NCBI RefSeq assembly: GCF_002177135.1
Contig: NZ_MWPH01000001.1
Span: 930,001-994,000, forward strand
Length of the DNA stretch: 64,000 nucleotides
Reading direction: 5' to 3'
Source: Natronolimnobius baerhuensis
GTDB lineage: Archaea > Halobacteriota > Halobacteria > Halobacteriales > Natrialbaceae
Of this stretch, positions 30,118 through 37,801 are shown piece by piece. Positions within the stretch are counted from its first letter, which is position 1. Every line of letters begins with the position of its first letter. Under the pieces are notes generated by a model that was not told the DNA's origin, ran no database searches, and worked only from the letters and a program-made list of their open reading frames with translations. The translations under genes were made by a program, and so were the position numbers.

Positions 30118-31533
30118 ATGTCCGAGACGTTCGTCATCGTTGGCGGAGACGCAGCCGGGATGTCAGCAGCGAGCAAAGCCAAACGCGAGGATCCAGACCT
30201 CGAGGTGGTCGTCTTCGAGAAAGGCGAGTGGGTCTCCTACGGTGCCTGTGGGCTGCCCTACTACGTCAAAGGCGAGATACAGTCACTCGAGGACCTCGTC
30301 TCGGTGACGCCCGAGGAGTTTCGAGAGGAGCGAGACATTGACCTGCGGACTGGTCACGAGGTGACTGAGATTGATCCTGACGCCAAAACTGTGACTGCCG
30401 TGTCGGAGGGCAGCACACTCGAGCAGGCGTACGATTACTTGCTGATCGCAACTGGGGCGGCGGCCGTCACGCCACCAATCGACGGCGTTGATCTCGAGGG
30501 AGTCTACACGCTGGGGTCGATGAGCGACGGCAAGGAACTGCGCGAATACGTCGCTCGAGCGCGGTCGAACGAGTCGTTTCAGCAGCCTGATCGTGGGCCG
30601 GCGTGCCAGTATCTCGAGGACTGTTCGGGACCGGTCGGGATCGTTGGCGGCGGCTACATCGGAATCGAGATGGCTGAAGCGCTGGCAGCGAATGATTTCG
30701 AGGTGCACCTCTTTCAACGCGGCGAGCGTGTTTTGAACGGGTTTAGCGAGGCAACGAGTGAGGCTGTTGCTGAGCACCTCCGCGAGCAGGACGTGGCGCT
30801 TTCGGTCGGGTCCGAAGTGGTAGAAGTCGCCGGAAGCGAGCGCGTCGAGGAAGTGGTCACTGAGGACGACCGAGTCCCGGTCGAGATGGTGTTGCTCGGA
30901 ACCGGCGTCCGTCCCCGGACGAACCTTGCCAAGGACGCGGGACTCGAGTGCGGCGAAACCGGTGCGATTGCCACTGACGCCTACTGTGAGACCACTGTTT
31001 CAGACGTGTACGCGGCCGGCGATTGCGCCGAGGCGACCCACACAGTGACCGGCGAGCCAGCGTACGTCCCGCTTGCGCTGACGGCGAACCGACACGGTCG
31101 CGCAGTCGGCCAGACGGTCGCCGGGCGACCAACCGACGGCGGCGATATCACCGGGACAGCAGCAGTCAAAGCGTTCGATCTCGAAGCGGCTCGGACCGGG
31201 ATTTTAGATCACGAGCGCGCCACAGAGGCTGGGTTCGATCCTATCACGAAGACGATCAACGCGAACTCGCGGGCAGGCTACTATCCCGAGGATGGGACAG
31301 TCACTGTGACGCTCACTGCCGACCTCGAAACCGGTCGAGTGATTGGCGCGAGTCTCGTCAGCGAGTACGGCGAAGGGGCCGTCCACCGCAGCCACGCACT
31401 CGTCGCCACACTCGAGGAGGACGCGACTGTCTTCGATCTCGAGAACTACGACCTTGCGTATGCGCCGCCGTTTAACACGACGTGGGATCCCGTACTCGTC
31501 GCTGCAAAGGTGCTCGCCGGCGACCTTCACTGA
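30118..31533 (+). CDS. CoA-disulfide reductase / FAD-dependent NAD(P)H oxidoreductase
   Basis: A 471-residue flavoprotein of the single-cysteine disulfide reductase family. It has an N-terminal FAD motif (IVGGDAAGMSAASKA), the redox cysteine C44 in SYGACGLPYY, an NAD(P)H-binding motif (GIVGGGYIGIEMAEAL, near 180), the second FAD motif TTVSDVYAAGDCAE and a C-terminal dimerisation domain with Tyr-rich end. This is the arrangement of CoA-disulfide reductase and NADH oxidase; the former is likely in archaea, which use CoA as a thiol. A lone cysteine excludes glutathione-reductase chemistry. The 3' end overlaps the convergent usp gene by seven bases. Confidence 0.9.
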   Translation: MSETFVIVGGDAAGMSAASKAKREDPDLEVVVFEKGEWVSYGACGLPYYVKGEIQSLEDLVSVTPEEFREERDIDLRTGHEVTEIDPDAKTVTAVSEGSTLEQAYDYLLIATGAAAVTPPIDGVDLEGVYTLGSMSDGKELREYVARARSNESFQQPDRGPACQYLEDCSGPVGIVGGGYIGIEMAEALAANDFEVHLFQRGERVLNGFSEATSEAVAEHLREQDVALSVGSEVVEVAGSERVEEVVTEDDRVPVEMVLLGTGVRPRTNLAKDAGLECGETGAIATDAYCETTVSDVYAAGDCAEATHTVTGEPAYVPLALTANRHGRAVGQTVAGRPTDGGDITGTAAVKAFDLEAARTGILDHERATEAGFDPITKTINANSRAGYYPEDGTVTVTLTADLETGRVIGASLVSEYGEGAVHRSHALVATLEEDATVFDLENYDLAYAPPFNTTWDPVLVAAKVLAGDLH

Positions 31534-31952
31534 GATGTCTCGACGACGAGAACCGGCCGCTCGGCGTGTCTGAGCGTGGCGTCGACGGTACTCCCGAGTA
31601 GTGCACCCGTAAACGCTGAGCGTCCGCGAGCACCGATCACGATCACATCCGCATCGATCTCGGCTGCGTATGCTCGGATCTCTTCGTGAGGGACGCCCGT
31701 CCGAATGGCTGTGTCGACATCGATGTCTGCCGCCATCGACTCGAGTTCTGAAAGTGTGGCTTCAGCACGCTCGCGTTGGCGCTCGGTGGCTTCCGTCGGG
31801 TCGACAATTGCGTTGTCGTATGCCGTTCGACTCTCGAGTACGGCCAAGCCGAAGAGTGGTGCCTCGAGTTGGCGAGCGAGGCCGAGTGCGTGCTCGACGG
31901 CGGTCGTGGCCCCATCACTGCCATCGGTTGCGACGAGAATTGACTCGTACAT
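31527..31952 (-). CDS. Universal stress protein UspA family
   Basis: A 141-residue single Usp domain: ILVATDGSDGATTAVEHALGLA at the start, and the ATP-binding motif GARGRSAFTGALLGSTVDATL near the end. The motif G-x2-G-x9-G-S/T is complete, so it belongs to the ATP-binding subgroup. Haloarchaea carry many such paralogues; roles include stress survival and docking onto transporters. It is a single-gene unit whose last codons overlap those of the convergent CoA-disulfide reductase. The divergent region upstream contains a strong hairpin. Confidence 0.92.
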   Translation of the reverse strand: MYESILVATDGSDGATTAVEHALGLARQLEAPLFGLAVLESRTAYDNAIVDPTEATERQRERAEATLSELESMAADIDVDTAIRTGVPHEEIRAYAAEIDADVIVIGARGRSAFTGALLGSTVDATLRHAERPVLVVETSQ

Positions 31953-32019
31953 ACCTGTTCCTGGCGTGCCAGCGACAAAGCCCTAGTCCTGCTTGTGATA
32001 CTGTTGGACAGAACTATTT

Positions 32020-32083
32020 GAAGATCGGTCGCTCCACTGCGGCCGTCTCCGAGGGCGACGGCCGCGAATTCGCGACCGGCTTC
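32020..32083. other. Strong multi-stem hairpin between usp and a small membrane-protein gene
   Basis: A nested stem: GAAG/CTTC at the base, CGGTCGC (32026-32032) with GCGACCG (32072-32078), an internal loop (TCCACT opposite GAATTC), then GCGGCCGTC (32039-32047) with GACGGCCGC (32057-32065) around a nine-base apical loop. All stems are perfect. The layout, stem-pocket-stem, is like an H/ACA guide RNA, but an ACA box at the right distance is not evident. An A/T box upstream at 32013-32019 could start transcription on the plus strand. Confidence 0.4.
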
Positions 32084-32134
32084 TCACTGACTTCTGTCCG
32101 ACAGTATGACGCTTTCGGCTGGAAAACTCGTAGC

Positions 32135-32142
32135 ACTATATG
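32135..32142 (+). promoter_or_regulatory. TATA box of the small membrane-protein gene
   Basis: ACTATATG is centred 26 bases before the ATG at 32165, predicting a leaderless transcript. Confidence 0.5.
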
Positions 32143-32164
32143 TCCGTACTTCTCACGGGACAGT

Positions 32165-32380
32165 ATGGAAGAGGAAGTTCCGGTGCGACGGCGCGACCTG
32201 ATCGCGCTGGTTGTTCTCTCGCTCGGCGGTGGTATCGCACTCGCATCGTGGATGCTGTCCCCACAGCTGTCACCGCAGTTTTTCAATGCAACCTTGGTTG
32301 CGACGATGTTGCTCGCGTTTTTCCTGTTTATCCCAGTGATGGGCGCACGCCTTTTTCTCGAGGACAGAAACAAGGAGTGA
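32165..32380 (+). CDS. Small membrane protein with two TM helices
   Basis: A 71-residue protein: MEEEVPVRRRDLIALVVLSL starts the first helix (IALVVLSLGGGIALASWML), then a short external loop and a second helix (ATLVATMLLAFFLFIPVMGA) ending with RLFLEDRNKE. The basic RRR before helix 1 and the charged tail put both ends in the cytoplasm. The ATG at 32165 lies 26 bases after a TATA box, which supports the start. No family is recognised. It converges on the acidic four-gene cluster, with seven bases between stops. Confidence 0.7.
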   Translation: MEEEVPVRRRDLIALVVLSLGGGIALASWMLSPQLSPQFFNATLVATMLLAFFLFIPVMGARLFLEDRNKE

Positions 32381-32386
32381 CCGCCA

Positions 32387-33280
32387 CTATCGGTCCGGCA
32401 TCGTCGAAAACCGTGCCGTCCCTTTCATATCCGCACGCTCCGATGGTGGCGGTGCCATCGTCGAATGTCGAGTGCCGTCCCCGCCAGCGCTGCTTCCCTG
32501 CTCACCACCGAGGTCCGCCTCGAGGTCTGGCTCGAGCAGGCCATCGTCTTCTTCATCACTGTCAGACGCGTGCTCCTCGTCATCAGCCTCGTCAGCGTCA
32601 CTCTCGTCTGTATCGGAGAGTCCCGACTGGACTGCCTCGAGTCCCTCCTGGAGGGACCCAATGTCCTCGCTGAACGCGCTCAGTGAGGACTCCATCGACG
32701 AGCGAAGTTGCTCCGTCAACTCGGATGTGGTATCGGACTCGTCCGTCTCCTCGCGTTCGCTGTCATCCGTCTCCTTGTGTTCGGTTTTGTCAATCTCGCT
32801 GTCATCACTCTCCTCGTGTTCACCGTCGTCGGCCTCGCTGTCGTCAGTCTCGCTTTCGCTCACGTCACTGTCGGCCGTCTCATCCTCACCGGCGTCGTAG
32901 TCATCTGTGCCATTTCCGATCCCGTCACGAAGTGTCTCGAGTGCCCCATCGAGGTCAGCAGCGTCGTGGTCGGCGAATTTCGCGAGTCGAAGCAGTTGCT
33001 GGAGTCTGGCAACAGCCGCTGACTCTCCCTTTGCAATCGCCTCGGGAATCGACGACGCGGTGCTCCCGTCGGGAAGCGTATCCAACTCGAGTGCTTCGAG
33101 GAGGTCTTCCGGATCGGCCGACTCGAGGAGATCACTGGCATCGTCGGCTGCCTCGAGAAGCGCGGCCGACTCCGTCTCTGTTTCCTCACCTGACTGCTCG
33201 CCGGACGGAAGCAGCGACTCGCGCTCGCCTGATGCACGATCCAGTACGTCCGTAATCTCCTCGTGAAGGTCCTCGCTCAT
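32387..33280 (-). CDS. Highly acidic protein, fourth gene of the acidic cluster
   Basis: A 297-residue protein, last of four same-strand acidic genes. The N-terminal 125 residues are helical and less extreme (DLHEEITDVLDRASGER; LLEAADDASDLLESADPEDLLEALELD; AVARLQQLLRLAKFADHDAADLDGALETL). A Glu/Asp/Ser/Thr-rich stretch follows (about 130-185), then a helix TSELTEQLRSSMESSLSAFSEDIGSLQEGLEAVQSG and another acidic tail. A His/Met-containing end closes it. No signal peptide, Cys or membrane helix. Composition is far more acidic than the neighbouring housekeeping genes. Function unknown; it should act with the three upstream products. Confidence 0.75.
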   Translation of the reverse strand: MSEDLHEEITDVLDRASGERESLLPSGEQSGEETETESAALLEAADDASDLLESADPEDLLEALELDTLPDGSTASSIPEAIAKGESAAVARLQQLLRLAKFADHDAADLDGALETLRDGIGNGTDDYDAGEDETADSDVSESETDDSEADDGEHEESDDSEIDKTEHKETDDSEREETDESDTTSELTEQLRSSMESSLSAFSEDIGSLQEGLEAVQSGLSDTDESDADEADDEEHASDSDEEDDGLLEPDLEADLGGEQGSSAGGDGTRHSTMAPPPSERADMKGTARFSTMPDR

Positions 33281-33386
33281 AGCTGTCTCTTCGGCATCCT
33301 CGCGGGTTAGTTATGTGCCGGGGTGCGCAGGGACGGCCCCGCCCGATCTGGACTCTCTCCCTCGAGACACGAGGCGCGACGCTTGA

Positions 33387-34259
33387 CTACTCGGCTTCTG
33401 ACTCCGCTTTGTCGTTATCGTCGCTTTCGGTTTCGTCACTGCTATCGCGTTGTGTCTCCTGTTCATCGTCAGACTCCGACTCCGTCTCGCCGTCCGAAAC
33501 TGTCTCGATAATCTCGTCGGTCATTTCATCGCGGCTCAGATTCGCCTTCACACCGACGTCTTTTGCAACTGACTGGAGATCCTCATAGGACATCAGCCCA
33601 AGGAAATCCTCGAGCGTGTCTCGGCGCAGCCCCTCGAGATCGTCTGCGTCCGCCCCCGAGTCGTCACCGGCCGCTTCGTCGCCCTCGTCTGTTGTCTTCC
33701 CGTCATCTGCTGTGTCTTCGTCAGCCGACTCCTCTGTCTCGTCCGTTTCGTCATCGGCCGACTCATCCTTGGCCTCATCGTCCGTCTCGGCAGATTCGTC
33801 GGATTCGTCGGACTCGCCGGACTCACCAATTTCGAGTTCTTGATCGAGGGCCTCCTCGAGAAGGCCATCGTCGTCATCCTCATCACCAGTCGCGGCCGCT
33901 GCCAGCGAAGCGATAGAGTCGCCGACGTTGCTGTCAGTGACTGCGTTACTGACGCCCGCCTGAACTGCGCGTCCGACATCGGACCGTAACGACTCAGGGA
34001 CGTCCACAGAGTCCTCGTCCGACTCATCGCTGTCATCGCTTGCAGCGACTCGCTCGGTCATCGTCTCGTGAATCTCGCGGCCAATCGACGCACCGAGTTC
34101 CCGACCGACCTGTTCGCCGAGTTGCCGGCCAACTGCCGCGCCGAGGTCACCACCGTCGAGTTCGTCCTCGAGACTGCCATCGCCAAGCAGGTTCGAAACG
34201 CTGAGTTGGTTGCTGACCTCCTCGGTGATGATTTCTTTCAGTCCCTGTGTCTCACTCAT
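33387..34259 (-). CDS. Acidic protein with hydrophobic-Gly repeat and SAP-like C-terminal motif (third gene)
   Basis: A 290-residue protein. Residues about 39-62 are six tandem four-residue units of the form hydrophobic-Gly-x-x (LGAA, VGRQ, LGEQ, VGRE, LGAS, IGRE), a glycine zipper with charged faces. A linker and an acidic Ser/Asp/Glu stretch (about 125-200) follow. Near 205-245 there is a compact pair of helices, LEDFLGLMSYEDLQSVAKDVG then LSRDEMTDEIIETV, which resembles SAP/HeH DNA-binding motifs. The end is acidic. ATG at 34259 is supported by GAGGTG eight bases upstream. The gene is 47 codon-free bases downstream of the second cluster gene (34316). Confidence 0.75.
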   Translation of the reverse strand: MSETQGLKEIITEEVSNQLSVSNLLGDGSLEDELDGGDLGAAVGRQLGEQVGRELGASIGREIHETMTERVAASDDSDESDEDSVDVPESLRSDVGRAVQAGVSNAVTDSNVGDSIASLAAAATGDEDDDDGLLEEALDQELEIGESGESDESDESAETDDEAKDESADDETDETEESADEDTADDGKTTDEGDEAAGDDSGADADDLEGLRRDTLEDFLGLMSYEDLQSVAKDVGVKANLSRDEMTDEIIETVSDGETESESDDEQETQRDSSDETESDDNDKAESEAE

Positions 34260-34315
34260 CGTGTCCACCTCGAGGGACAGGCACTCGAGTTACAGTGATG
34301 CAGGCGCTCATAGAG

Positions 34316-34939
34316 TTACTCCTCCTCAGAATCATCCGTCTCATTGTCGGCGTCTGTGGATTCACTCGCTTCCGCCTCGTTTTCGTCGTTCGTTCCTTCG
34401 TCAGCCTCTGACTCGTCTGTCTCCGCGTCCGTCTCATCGTCCGCAGCCGACTCATCGTCTGCACTGCCTTCGTCGTCCGTCCCTTCCCCATCCGACTCGT
34501 CCGCATCGTCCGCGCTGTCTTTCTCACTCTCATCTTCCTCGCCTTCGTCATCCTCGTCTTCAGTTGCGTCCTCCTCGTCTCCGTCTTCGTCGTCTTCGCT
34601 GTCTTCGCTCTCTTCTTCCTCAGAATCGTCGGCCTCGCTCTCATCTCCCTCTTCTTCACCGTCCTCGAGTTCAGGGTCACCAGCACCCAGCAACTCCTCG
34701 AGTGCAACCTCGCCGACGGTCCGACCCAGTTTCTCGCCGATTTTTCGGCCGAGGACAGCACCAATCAGCCCGCCAAGCGCTTCGCCGAGTGGCTGCTCGT
34801 CGTTGATCTCGTCTTCCCACTCGGTTCCCTCGACGAGGTCGGCGATGTCGATATTTTCGGTAATCGCTTCGTAGTCGATTCGATCCGCCAGTGCGTCTAT
34901 ACTCGAGTCGTCAGAACTCGTTGCAGTATCGTCACTCAT
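34316..34939 (-). CDS. Acidic protein with seven-unit hydrophobic-Gly repeat (second gene)
   Basis: A 207-residue protein. After an acidic head comes YEAITENIDIADLVEGTEW, then seven perfect four-residue units (residues 51-78: LGEA, LGGL, IGAV, LGRK, IGEK, LGRT, VGEV) and the helix ALEELLGAG. From about residue 88 to the end the chain is almost only Glu, Asp, Ser, Ala and Thr (low complexity). The unit pattern is shared with the next gene in the cluster, so the two probably arose from a common module. Its ATG overlaps the stop of the first gene (four bases), indicating coupling. No known family. Confidence 0.78.
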   Translation of the reverse strand: MSDDTATSSDDSSIDALADRIDYEAITENIDIADLVEGTEWEDEINDEQPLGEALGGLIGAVLGRKIGEKLGRTVGEVALEELLGAGDPELEDGEEEGDESEADDSEEEESEDSEDDEDGDEEDATEDEDDEGEEDESEKDSADDADESDGEGTDDEGSADDESAADDETDAETDESEADEGTNDENEAEASESTDADNETDDSEEE

Positions 34940-36162
34940 GATTGGGCCTCCGCCTGCTCAGCGTCAGATTGGTCGCTCGACTGGTCACCAGCCTGTTTCT
35001 CTGCCTGTTCGATCAACGCCCGTATACTTTCGCGGACGATTGTTGCGATGAGATCCTCGATTGGCAAGTTGGGAATCAACCCAATGAGTTTCTCTTTCAC
35101 CCAACTTGCAGCCGATGCGATACCAGATCGAACTCGCCCGATTACGCCCGCAATTCGGCCGCGTTCGTCGGATTCTGAGTCCTCCTCGCTCTCCGGTTCG
35201 GCTGTCTCGTCTGTGCTCTCTTCTGACTCTGTCTCCGCCTCGTCCTCCTCGTCAGCCTCCTCGGCCTCCGCTTCACCCTCATCGCCACCACCGAGAAGCT
35301 CAGCCGGCTTACTCGCAAGCGACCGAAGGAACTCGAGTGGCTTGCTCACCAACGATTTGAGGAACTTAGCTGGTTTGCTCACCAACGATTTGAGGAACTT
35401 AGCTGGTTTGCTCACCAACGATTTGAGAAGTTTGGCTGGCTTGCTTGCGAGTGCGCCTAGTTTGCTTTTCGCTCCCTCGAACAGCGACTGAAGCACCTCT
35501 TTAGGTTTTCCGAGCAGTGATTTTACCTTCTTCAGAAGGGCACTCGGCCCATCGAGCAGCCCTGAAACTGCCGAGAGCAAGTTCCCAAGCAGATTGTTCT
35601 CACCCGGGCGCGCAGACACATCCAGTGAAACCGGATTGAGGTTCACCTCGAGTCCGAGCAAATCGAGGTACAGCCCATCGAGGTCGAGATGCAAGACGCC
35701 ACTCGCGTCATCGTCGTCGTAGACGTCCTCTGCACCCTGGTCGTGGCCACCTTCCGTAGCATCTGCTTCGTCCTCTTCGTCTTCCTCGTCATCGTCGTTC
35801 CCTTCGCTCTCGGATTCCGACTCCGACTCTGGTTCGGATTCCGACTCTTGCTCTGACTCGTTGCTCTCATCGCCACTGTCTTCCGAGTCGCTCTCACCCG
35901 AGGACTCATCCGTGTCCGCCGCTGAATCCGACTCATCGGCTTCGGGTTCGTCATCACTCTCCGATGCCTCCGCGTCGCTCTCGGCTGTCTCCGCTTCCGT
36001 CTCGGAGTCATCACCTGTTTCTTCCGCCGTTGCCTGACCACCATCGGTCAGCACTCGGCGTACTGATTCTTCCATCCCGTCTTGGTCATGAGAAACACTC
36101 GAGGAACCACCGCCCACTCTTGATTCCAGAGTGTCCTCAGAGCCGTGATCTTCTCGGCTCAT
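34936..36162 (-). CDS. Acidic protein with conserved Leu/Gly/Asn motif and Lys-rich 11-residue repeats (first gene)
   Basis: A 408-residue protein, first of the four-gene cluster. Residues 45-153 are a Glu/Ser/Asp low-complexity region. Residues 156-205 form a hydrophobic motif, GVLHLDLDGLYLDLLGLEVN then LDVSARPGENNLLGNLL, that I recall in otherwise unrelated bacterial and haloarchaeal hypotheticals. Residues 207-293 are eight 11-residue units with consensus SKPAKFLKSLV, the only strongly basic part. A second acidic block follows (294-333), then amphipathic helices to 388. No signal peptide. ATG at 36162 is used, but a TATA-like GGATATAACG at 36165-36174 would start transcription within the gene, so M30 is a possible true start. 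Confidence 0.8.
   Translation of the reverse strand: MSREDHGSEDTLESRVGGGSSSVSHDQDGMEESVRRVLTDGGQATAEETGDDSETEAETAESDAEASESDDEPEADESDSAADTDESSGESDSEDSGDESNESEQESESEPESESESESEGNDDDEEDEEDEADATEGGHDQGAEDVYDDDDASGVLHLDLDGLYLDLLGLEVNLNPVSLDVSARPGENNLLGNLLSAVSGLLDGPSALLKKVKSLLGKPKEVLQSLFEGAKSKLGALASKPAKLLKSLVSKPAKFLKSLVSKPAKFLKSLVSKPLEFLRSLASKPAELLGGGDEGEAEAEEADEEDEAETESEESTDETAEPESEEDSESDERGRIAGVIGRVRSGIASAASWVKEKLIGLIPNLPIEDLIATIVRESIRALIEQAEKQAGDQSSDQSDAEQAEAQS
35311..35442. repeat. 33-bp tandem repeat inside the first acidic-cluster gene
   Basis: Four consecutive 33-base units coding 11-residue repeats. The units at 35344-35376 and 35377-35409 are identical; the flanking ones (35311-35343, 35410-35442) diverge at several positions. 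Identity at DNA level points to recent duplication or ongoing copy-number change. Confidence 0.85.
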
Positions 36163-36298
36163 TCGTTATATCCGGACAAACAGACCAGCGGCAGCGTTGT
36201 GGTGATTTGCCTTGCGTGTGCGTTCGTACATCTATCTGCAACTGCCTAGACTGGCGACCTAGACCCACGCTGCGCGGAGGTGGCGAAACACGTCTCTG
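36163..36298. other. Upstream region of the acidic cluster
   Basis: This 136-base gap between cobB and the first acidic gene holds the presumed cluster promoter. A TATA-like GGATATAACG (minus strand) lies only about ten bases before the ATG at 36162; a second, weaker A/T stretch lies near 36205. No coding frame is credible here. Confidence 0.35.
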
Positions 36299-37612
36299 TC
36301 AGTAATCCACTCGCTCGAGCAAGGTATCAAACGCCCCACTTTCGGGATGCACGTGGGTGTACGTGCCGAGTGAGTTGTATTCGGTCAGGCCATCGTGGTC
36401 GCCGTCAATGCCATCGCCGCGGACGGTTTCGAACGCGAATCGGGCATCGCTATCGACAGCGGCGCTCGAGTAGTGAAACTCGTGTCCGTGCACGCGCTCG
36501 CCGGACGCAGCGGTGAGCGTGCTGTCTGTGGCCTCGAGTTCGACGTGATCGAGGGCCTGGTAGCGCTCGTGCATCGTCACGTCTGCGGGCAGTATGCCGG
36601 CCATTTCGTAGCACTCGCCGTCGGCCGTGGTCAGCGACTGACTCATCGCCATCAGGCCGCCACACTCTCCAAGGACGGGGAGTCCGTCGCTCGCACGCTG
36701 GCCGAGTTCGGCGAGCGTGCCGGCCGACTCGAGCGCGTCGGCGTGGAGTTCGGGGTAGCCGCCGGGAAGGTAGACCGCATCGCAATCGGGGACTGGATCA
36801 CCCGCAACTGGCGAGAACGTGGTGAGCGTCGCACGCTCGCGGAATCGCTCAAGTGTCGCCGGATACCGGAAACAGAAGGCAGCGTCACTGGCGACGGCGA
36901 TTCGTGCGTCGACATCCTCAGGTGCTGTCCGCTCGGGCGACACACTCGGTGCGCGTGGCTCGTTCGCAACCGCGGCCAGTCGCTCGACCTCGAGTGCGTC
37001 CGTGACTTCGCGGAGTGCGTCGATGGAGACCGGCGTCTCCTCGCCCATCTCGAGGCCGAGGTGACGGTCCGGTATCTCGAGGTCGGGTGTCGGCGGAATC
37101 CGGCCGAAGTACTCGAGGCTGTTCGGCATGGCATCGCGGATTCCCTGCTCATGACGGCCGCCGTGGGCGCGCTGGGCAATGATCCCCGCAACCTCGAGAT
37201 CCCGACCGATTTCGTCGGCGTAGGTTTGAAACCCGAGTGCGGTCGCCGCGACGCTTTCCATGCCGGCGCTGGCGTCGACGACGAGCACAACAGGGAGGTC
37301 GAGTGCCTCAGCGACCATCGCCGTACTCGAGCCGTCGCCGTCGTACAGCCCCATGACGCCCTCGACGACGCAGATGTCGCCCTCGCCGCGGTGGTAGTTG
37401 CGCCGGACACCGTCCTCGCCACAGAGCCACAGATCGAGTGTTCGCGAGGGCCGGTCCGTGACCGCCTCGTGATGGCTCGGATCGATGAAATCGGGTCCTG
37501 CTTTGGCGGGTTGGACGCCGTGGCCAGCGTCCTCGAGTGCCTGACAGATTGCAAGCGTCGCGACGGTTTTGCCGACGCCGGAGCTGACGCCGCCGATCAC
37601 GAGCCCGTTCAC
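36299..37612 (-). CDS. cbiA: Cobyrinic acid a,c-diamide synthase
   Basis: This enzyme amidates the a and c side chains of cobyrinate with glutamine and ATP, a step of cobalamin synthesis and salvage. The 437-residue protein has the P-loop GVSSGVGKT (8-16), the family's KAGPDFIDPSHH, the ligand segment GVMGLYDG, and a C-terminal glutaminase domain with nucleophile VLGECGGLM (near 318) and the YSSAAVDS and YTHVHPESG region with the active His. Length is normal. No other cobalamin gene is adjacent. The gene is monocistronic, reading toward the acidic cluster on the same strand. Confidence 0.93.
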   Translation of the reverse strand: MNGLVIGGVSSGVGKTVATLAICQALEDAGHGVQPAKAGPDFIDPSHHEAVTDRPSRTLDLWLCGEDGVRRNYHRGEGDICVVEGVMGLYDGDGSSTAMVAEALDLPVVLVVDASAGMESVAATALGFQTYADEIGRDLEVAGIIAQRAHGGRHEQGIRDAMPNSLEYFGRIPPTPDLEIPDRHLGLEMGEETPVSIDALREVTDALEVERLAAVANEPRAPSVSPERTAPEDVDARIAVASDAAFCFRYPATLERFRERATLTTFSPVAGDPVPDCDAVYLPGGYPELHADALESAGTLAELGQRASDGLPVLGECGGLMAMSQSLTTADGECYEMAGILPADVTMHERYQALDHVELEATDSTLTAASGERVHGHEFHYSSAAVDSDARFAFETVRGDGIDGDHDGLTEYNSLGTYTHVHPESGAFDTLLERVDY

Positions 37613-37801
37613 GTCGGTCGCCTCCAGTCTCGATAGTTTGTCTGCCGTCCGCCTGTGAAACGCAGTCGCATTCGTATCCTCGAGTCTGTCGCTGCGGTCT
37701 TGAATGCGTTGGTGGCGTGTTGCGTCCGTGCAGGGTCGACAGAACGGACGCAGATCGCCGACGGACTTACCCGCTCGCGTCAGTTACGACGCGTCGAACC
37801 G

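Noticed and set aside
32020-32083. An H/ACA guide RNA identity for the hairpin
   Set aside because: No ACA box at the required distance below the pocket was found, so only a structured element is claimed.
35311-35442. CRISPR-like array
   Set aside because: The 33-base units have no spacers and stay in the reading frame of a gene; they are protein-coding tandem repeats.
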